This document shows positions 1 through 7,300 of a stretch of DNA of 10,208 nucleotides, piece by piece. A program made the position numbers and the translations under genes. The DNA is from Phoronis ovalis (taxonomy: Eukaryota; Phoronida; Phoronidae). Every line of letters starts with the position of its first letter. The first letter of the stretch is position 1. Where the stretch lies: NCBI GenBank assembly GCA_028565635.1, contig JAOXYB010066445.1, positions 1-10,208 of the forward strand, given 5' to 3'. The notes under the pieces are model-generated. The model worked only from the letters and a program-made list of their open reading frames with translations, had not been told where the DNA came from and did no database searches.

Positions 1-2
1 AC

Positions 3-158
3 AACTCTTATACATACAAAGATGGCTTTACAACTACAGAAACTACATCATATGATGGACATCTGTCTGCACCCGCAGACCTCTTGTTTATCTATACTCC
101 CAGCTCCTACTTCGTACATGCTTTAATGATGTGTTGCGGTTATTGTATTAGGATTTAG
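3..158 (+). other. Possible exon fragment of unknown gene, ending at TAG
   Basis: Reading from base 3 gives 51 codons open from the window edge to a TAG at 156-158. The first ~37 codons look protein-like (KDGFTTTETTSYDGHLS, then APADLLFIYTP) and are richer in G+C than the flanking DNA. It could be the terminal exon of an upstream gene or an upstream exon of this gene with an unseen donor. A GT at 115 would give phase 0, which does not join exon 1 in frame. I do not recognise the family, and chance openness is possible. Confidence 0.2.
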
Positions 159-233
159 AATCTAATATGAAAGGACAAGACAACAGGCAAAACTCCGTTG
201 CAATTACAATATGCCGATATCGATTATATAGCA

Positions 234-310
234 AGAGAAAAAGCTCATTGGGAGAACATTCGAATGTAGATCCAAAGGGCGGTGGTTCAGTCCCGGAGTG
301 TCTATTTTTT
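234..310 (+). pseudogene. tRNA-Tyr(GUA)-like pseudogene or SINE head with T-run terminator
   Basis: The stretch reads GCTCATTGGGAGAAC (D-arm, A-box-like), then an anticodon arm with stem ttcga/tccaa (4 of 5 pairs) around the loop atGTAga, then ggtGGTTCAGTCCCgg (T-arm, B-box-like). U33 and a purine at 37 are in place, giving anticodon GUA (Tyr). The acceptor arms (about 234-240 and 298-304) do not pair and the T stem is weak. A run of six T at 305-310 follows directly, as in Pol III genes. The features point to a decayed tRNA copy or tRNA-derived SINE. There is no intron, although nuclear tRNA-Tyr genes of animals usually have one. Confidence 0.5.
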
Positions 311-1171
311 CAAATTCATTTATCAGCATTATATTTTTACTTTTTTATTCTTCTAATATATTTCTTAAAATCCAAAATGGCATGTCAAAAACTATATTTG
401 CTGGAAGCCATATACTTAATGTCGCCGTGTGACACAACACAATCTAGTTTATCCGATGTTAATTTGTGAATGGGTTTTTGAAAATGCCCTTAAATAATGT
501 TTCCAGTTTTTTTAATTTGACCCCTTTTCACTGACTGAAAGAAATATTAAGTGTGTTGAGAAATTTGTTTTATACCCTAATTGTGTTGAGAATGTTTCTT
601 TTTTACTGTTTTCACTGCAGTTGGTTATATACCTTTATTTAATACTGCTGTAAGCACTGTAGTACGTGAACCCACCTAGGTTTCCATTGTGTAATAAATG
701 TGCCTTTTGTATATTTTATCGAAAAATGTAACCCTTATTGCGCAACCCGCGTTAACGCGCTTTGCATTTAAAAAATGTGCTTACAAATATGTTTACAAAA
801 TATGCCGTACCAGCCATTAATTTGTGTTTGACTGCCCGGACCACTTGAACAAATACGAGCCGCAATGTGACATCATCCAAGGGATGTGGTGGGCATCTGA
901 CATTGCAAGTGTCTTGTTTTTTTATATACTTCTTGTTATTTTATGTTACAGCAAAATTAAGGAGGCTATCAAATAACTAATTTGCTAGAGGCTTTGTTTA
1001 GCTAGAATGTTTTGTACAAAGAAATATGCACTCCAGTTACAAACTGACAGCGAAATAAAGTTAATGTAAAATAATGTAATTAAGAAAATAAAAGAAAGGT
1101 AATATACAGAAATTGTGCAATAATTATGACACACTAAAGTATGTATATAGGCATATTTAACCATATTGTAG

Positions 1172-1365
1172 GTGTCCCTTTAACATTCAATGGTAGACCT
1201 CCAGAAGATTGGCAAGCACGGTCACGGAATGCTCTACAAATGACAGCAACTCTAGATGGACAATATGACGGTGATCAAATAGGACTTCTAAAACTGTCAT
1301 CATCACCTTTATTATCTGCATCAGGCATGCCTGGATGGGCTGGTCATTCATTACTAAACATACGA
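1172..1365 (+). CDS. Exon 1 of window: segment preceding the VWD domain
   Basis: The acceptor is ttgtag ending at 1171 and the donor GTAAGA begins at 1366. The exon enters at phase 1 (its first two bases complete a Gly codon) and leaves at phase 0, encoding residues 1-64. The peptide has VPLTFNGRPPEDW near its start and SGMPGWAGHSLLN near its end. This is the NGRPP-type segment that lies just before the VWD core in VWDE-like proteins. The exon needs at least one upstream exon ending at phase 1, and I could not find one convincingly in 1-1140. Confidence 0.82.
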
Positions 1366-4300
1366 GTAAGACTGAAAAAGCAGTGTTTTCGTAACTATAG
1401 TTTAGTATGAATACTGATAAAATTCAATTTCTTAACAAGAATAGTTTTAATTTATAGTTACTAGTAATGTACATTAATATTTATATCAAGATGAAGCATG
1501 ATGTTGCTTATTAATTTCAGTTCCTGTGGGAACATGAATTTTTGCTTGAACATATTTAATTATAACTGTGAAATATTTTGTTGGCTTCGCATTTTGTTGC
1601 TGTGAACATGAAAAGCCTAACATTAGTTGAAATTAATGCAAAACAATGGAAGGGTGGTGATCCTAGTTTCCAATAGAGGAATCATGGATCAATTTGTATT
1701 AACTCTGAATAGACCATTTGTATGCCTTGGTGGAGCCACCAGTTGTCAACCCAAACCTTCCGAGCTTGTCGTATTTTGTGAATTAACAATGACGTATTTC
1801 GCCGTGCGCTCGCGCCATTCATTCACAAAATGCTATATTCTTCGCTTCCTTCGCACATTGAGCCAAAATTAAAAAAGAACTTATTAATTAATACCGTTGG
1901 TTTAAGAAATGCTTTGTTTTGTAACACACCTTAGTATTTCAATACATAAGCCATTATTTATTAACATTTTATTATTTTGATTAAATTTTACAGCTACTAT
2001 TGATCTCATAATGTATAAATAATCGAAATTCCGCTATAACTTTGGGAAAAACAAAATTTCCTTCAAGGCTCCTGGATAAAAGTGAAAACGGAGACACCAC
2101 CTAGTGTAGAATGTGGTATTTTGAAATTTTCAAATCCTCGCATTTGTATGAAAAGTTTTTGAAAAAATTGAACGGACATTTAGCATTGAAAACAAATATA
2201 CTCACTAGATCTCGCCGGAAATCATTACGAGGGTAGTTATAAGAGCGTTATGCACAAGGGACAATGTCAAAACATACGAAATATGCAGAATCACAGTTTT
2301 CCTATGTGACATGTAAAACATTGCTAAAACATTCCATTAATTGAGCTGAGAGTTTCTTTTCCACAGCGTTTACGAAGTGTAAATATGTCTGTGACTATTT
2401 TTTTCCCTCCTAGTGAAGTTTCAAAAGATTATTGCTTTTCAGCGGCATGTTTCTCGCCACTCTTTGGGAGTGTCCCTTAGTAAATTTCATGTTACGCAAG
2501 TGCCAGACAAAGGATTCTTTACATGGGTAGTGGTACTTCTCAATTGATATGCAAATTACCATCGTTTTCCTCGAGTGTTGATTTCCCGTGTAAAGCGAGT
2601 GCTACGACATCTGGCGAGATACTTGTTTTCTAGGTTGATTTTACGTCCAAGTTTTTAAAACATTTTTCATAAAGAAATTAGCATTTGAAAAATGCAAAAT
2701 ACCACGTTCTACATTAGATGGTGTTGGTGTTTTCACTTTCCTTCAGGTGCCTTGGAGGAAATTATGTTTTTCCCAAAGTTATTGTGGAATTTCGATTATT
2801 TATACATTATTAGATCAGCAGTAGCTTAATGCATTTCTAATGTCGGGTTTTAAAAACCGTGTATTGTTTTTAACTGATAATTTTGGGATCGAAAGGGTCC
2901 TATGGGGCTGGCCTTAAGTGCATGCAAATAGTCTATTCCATGGCTCACGAGTAATAAACATCACCTTTCACATGCCAAATCCCTCGTTACGTAAACAAAA
3001 TGTTTATTTCACGAATCACACAAACAAATTTTGGCAATCCCGAAGAATGAAAATATTACCAATTCTCTTCTTCTACATATTGACATTGTTTTTCTTTTGG
3101 ACTGCAAGTAGAACTTTACTTATTTCTCTACTGAATTTGTATTACATGAAATGTCGCACCGATTTGCGTATCATATCACCAGCAATACAACCTTTTTTGT
3201 AATTTACAGCTTTCACATTTTTTTAATTCACAAACATCTCCACAGGTACGGGTGCTAGATAATGACAACAATGTAGCTGGTAAACGATGTTACAGTCACA
3301 ATGATCCACATATGAGAACTTTTGATGGAACGTATGTATAAATTCAACGCACATGTATTTGAATTGCGTATTGTATTATTTTATCTAATTGTATAATCCT
3401 GTCGTTAATTCAAGCGACGTAAACCTGATATTGTGGTCTCAGCACCGAGTTGGGAGCAGATTAACCAACAAATTGTGTGCAAACAAAATTTAAAGATCCC
3501 TAGTCAATGTTTGACCATGAATGACAGTTACCTTTGCATAGTTTTATTTTAAATAGGAAATTTATAACCTTTGAAAATGATGTTTACAACACTACTAAAA
3601 GTAACTATAAAACTATATCTTTCACTATATGTGTCCATGTTCGAATAATTTTCTGATTTCTTCGTTGTAGAAACTATGAGATGCAAAAGGAAGGCGAGTT
3701 TATTTTGTACAGACATGCCGTTCTTCCTGTTGAGGTATGTCTCTGAAAACTACAAAGTAGTGTTAAAACCAGTAGAAGTCACCCTGACTCTTGCAAAACA
3801 CTCACCGCGTGTCAAAAAATGCAATACATTCAATCAAAATTGTCGTCTTGTTTGTCTTTGATACTCCTTCTTGTGTTATCTACCACTTGGAGCTTGATTA
3901 AATACTCCTCAGGTGACTTTTAGCATACAAGAAATTTCGCGTTGGTCTGAGTGGTAATGGATTTGTACGCTAAAAGCCGGAGACGAAAAGTCAGCTTGAG
4001 TAGTATTAACCAAGCTGCAAGCGGCAGACCACACTTGTTTTTGCAAGAGGCTATTAAACTTCTACTGTTTTAACACTAGCCAGGACCAGTCAGTATTGGG
4101 CCTATTATTAGAACTACCCCTGGTGTAGATTATCTAGTTATTGTCAAATAGCTTAGTTGTTTATATTTGTATTATTTTAGGAATTTTCAAGAACGATAAT
4201 TTACATTTTATGTTTTTTGATTAACACCCTTGAAATGTATTAAACATAAACTATATGTTTCCTTTATCTTTATTATTTGGCAGGTCCATACTTATTATCA

Positions 4301-7300
4301 ACGTTGTAACAGTGTAGCTACATGTAACTGTGCTGTTGCTGTGAGATCTGGTACGGATGTTTTCATCATAGATACTTGCTACAAAGACACTGGAATCCAT
4401 TTGAACAGAGCATTACGTAACAGAAGAATCGGCATGATAGGATGTGACGAGCAGGGAATGAGAATTGAAAGCACTAAACATGGCCGATCATACACGGTAA
4501 CTATGCAAAGTAGACCATTTGTCATTTCGGTCAAAAATTGGTTTGGTATTTGTGTTGATTTATAGAAGGGAAATACCAGAATGTATATATTTAAATACAT
4601 GCTATTATGCTTAAATATTTTTCATATATTTTTATGCGCGGTATTAACAATACTTACAATTTTAGTTCAAACCTTGGTTTTTCAAATCACCATCATAACA
4701 ATTTTAATCTTTGTATTCGCCAGATACATTTACCAACTGGTGGGAAAGTTCTTGTCGATATTACTGGATGGAACAACTATCTAAGTGTTGATATGGAACC
4801 ATCTGTCCTTGACATTAAAAACAGTGGCGGATTATATGGATATCTGGATGGAAATAGTACAAATGACTTCCAAGGCCGAAATGAAACCTCTTATCCATAT
4901 GAAAGATACCCGTATACCTTTGCAGAGACATGGAGGTATATATGTATGAACCAAATGTGTTTTTATATATTTATGTATTATTGTTTCTAGAGGAGCATCC
5001 GAATAGACATGTCATACCGTGATTTTTTGTATAATGTAAAATCAGTCAGTTTCAAATATCCACATCTTTCTGTAATTGACGTTTACTAGATAATTACATG
5101 CTATGAATTGGGAGTTTAAACCAATGTTATGGCTGATAGGTTACTTAAAACAAGTCTGTGCGGCTGGTTATTACATGTACACTGTATTATTTAGGTCTTA
5201 ATATACACACTTTGGTTTTTGTATTATTAAACATGATTATTGTGAAACTGGTAATGGAAAATCACTAAGGATGTTTTTGTCTCTTCAGGGTTCCCAGTCA
5301 CGAAAGCCTTTACAATGGAGGCAACAGAGCTTTGATGACTTATTACACAAGACACGTGTTCTGTGAATGTCCAATCAAAACCAATACCTGGTTACCCGAG
5401 GCAAACTGTGGCGTTAGTAAAGAAATTCAAAAATGTATTCATCCTGAGAATGATATTACCGATAAAGAATATCTAAAATGTCAGCGGAAGAAAAGAGCTA
5501 TAGGACACGACTATGTTGATGATAGTGATGAAGCTGAATACTCCTTTGTCTCGGACCCTATTTTTGAAGGACAGGTAACCAGCTTGGAATTACCGTGATA
5601 TCAATTTAAGTTGAAACATTGTCTATTGCCAGTTTGGCTTATTTCTGATTAAAGGACATAATAAAATGTCTTAGTTTTTGAACTTTATATCAGAAATAGC
5701 CATGAAAATGATTGTGTACCTTAACATCTTGGTTGGGTTGAAGCGTTAATGGAAAATTGTTCTAACGTTACTTTTCGCTGGATATATTTTGCACTTAATA
5801 TGTAACTCTTGATTCTAAAATCATACTGCAAAATATTGGTCCATGAATTAGTACATATTAAATGAATTATTATCCACACTATTTAGTGAATGTTGTTCCA
5901 GGAACCTGACTGGATATCTCCATGGACGGAGGAGAGTGCTAGGCAATACTGTGACAGGGTTATTGCTGGTTCACCAGTTGGTAGTGCATGTTTGGAGAAT
6001 GTCCCCAATGTCAATGCCAGTGATTCTGTGGACAATTGCATGCAGGATATTAAAGTGAGAAAAACTTTTATTACACAATAACTACTTTACAATTAAGTTC
6101 AAGATTTTTTATTAGTGTATATCTCACTCTCTCTTGTTGCCCTAAAATCCATATGTTATTTTTAGCCTTTTAGTAGAAGAAAGTTTTTTTTTGTTAGCGT
6201 GAGTAATTTAGTACCTAACAGGATTTCAAACTTCAGAATTTTTTAATATCCTTTTTTAAAAGAAAAAATCATGTTTTGCATCCCTATTATAAGTTCTTTA
6301 AAGCTGTTTATTGTTTAAGGTTTGCCTCAGGGGTCTCAGTCGCAAATAAGAAAACTAAGTATCCTCACATGTACCATTGCGTCATACAATTGTATTTCAA
6401 TATTTATATGCACATCATAATTGTGCTTAAGGATGAATTCGCATACGATCATAACTATTACTACTTTTAGACAATTAGATGTCACATTCAGTGAGCATTG
6501 TGTTCCCAATTGTACCTATTTTGAATGCTTTTTGTTAGCAATGTAGACTTTTAACAGTGAAACAAGATTTTTTCTAAAAGAGCGGCACATTTTGAATACT
6601 GTTACGTAGTGTATCAATCACGCTGATAAAAAATGTTTCAACCTTTTTCCACTTAAACGTTAAAAGTAACATACTATTTTCAGGGTGACACGAGAGAGCG
6701 GAATATACTATCATTAGAAAAAATGCAACTAGTGTAAAACTTATCCACCATACTTCTTTGAGGCAGACTTAATGTAAAATTACAATAATCTGCTTCGCTG
6801 CATGAAACCTAAGTTAGATCCTCGTTACTGTGTAAATAAAAGTCCACATTACATTTTTCACACATAATTATAGATGTTTTCTGAAATATTAACATTTAGA
6901 GGCTATGCCGTTTTGGTATTTTCGACATATGGTGTGAAATGTATGAAATTTAATTAGGGTTTAATGACATCCTATAAAATCCTTAGATACGGGAAACCCA
7001 GTAGAGCGAAATTCGTGCTAACTATGTTTTTAGCAACTAAACGATACTACCATAATTTGTTATGGACCATTTTTTTAATTGCATCAGGGTTATATAATCA
7101 AATTAGTTTTTAGCTAATGGAAAATTACTTTTTTAAACACTAATTAATAATTCAAAGATTATTCATGGTATTTACAATTTGGTTATAACAAATAATGGAA
7201 GCAATTGCAAACTTCCCTTAAGAATTTCTTCTAAAAATATGTAGTTCGCTCAAGTTTGGATCCGCCGGATTTTCCCGTTGGCTGTACCTTAGTTTTTTTA

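Larger units (their letters stand above)
1..1171. other. 5' non-coding region (intergenic or large intron)
   Basis: No exon of the VWDE-like gene could be placed here. It is AT-rich, with several AATAAA-type hexamers (for example near 692 and 1054) that could be chance. It contains the tRNA-like sequence at about 234-310, a protein-like open stretch at 3-158, another at 821-976, and a CpG-bearing 12-bp palindrome at 748-759. Because exon 1 begins in mid-codon, at least part of this region must be intron. Confidence 0.5.
1992..2826. mobile_element. Non-autonomous long-TIR element (MITE or foldback type), ~835 bp
   Basis: The left end (agctactattgatctcataa onward, from 1992) is the reverse complement of the right end (finishing gatcagcagtagct at 2826). 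By eye the outer ~85 bases of the two arms differ at about 9 positions, and weaker matching continues to roughly 2222 on the left and 2600 on the right, so each arm is about 230 bp. The core (about 2225-2600) has no ORF that looks like a transposase. A TA lies just outside each end (1989-1990 with one extra C, and 2827-2828), compatible with a TA target duplication, but this is weak. I cannot name the superfamily. Confidence 0.75.
1366..3245 (+). other. Intron 1 (1880 bp)
   Basis: The donor is GTAAGA and the acceptor tctccacag. It holds the long-TIR element at 1992-2826. Outside that there is no supported gene. A short G+C-rich patch near 1796-1820 (gccgtgcgctcgcgcc) and a GGTGGAGCCACC palindrome at about 1729-1740 break the AT-rich background and may be relics of other inserted repeats. 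Confidence 0.75.

Noticed and set aside
748-759. CGCGTTAACGCG palindrome
   Set aside because: A perfect 12-bp palindrome in AT-rich DNA is eye-catching, but it is isolated and has no context to support a binding site or repeat end.
1627-1872. 81-codon ORF in intron 1
   Set aside because: It has no recognisable domain or splice context. It lies within an intron and its composition looks non-coding.
2918-3202. 94-codon ORF in intron 1 after the mobile element
   Set aside because: It has a low-complexity hydrophobic and Phe-rich composition expected of AT-rich DNA, and no supporting signals.
4379-4600. Minus-strand open stretch opposite exon 4
   Set aside because: It is the antisense shadow of the VWD exon, with no domain, splice or composition support.
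6685-6738. Possible extra exon after ttttcag, reading GDTRERNILSLEKMQL at the phase needed after exon 7
   Set aside because: It superficially resembles the S-G-x-T...SLE block, but exon 8 (7499) supplies that block with better agreement. The stretch lacks the expected cysteine, its only donor is a poor GTGTAA that overlaps an in-frame stop, and including it would duplicate the segment.
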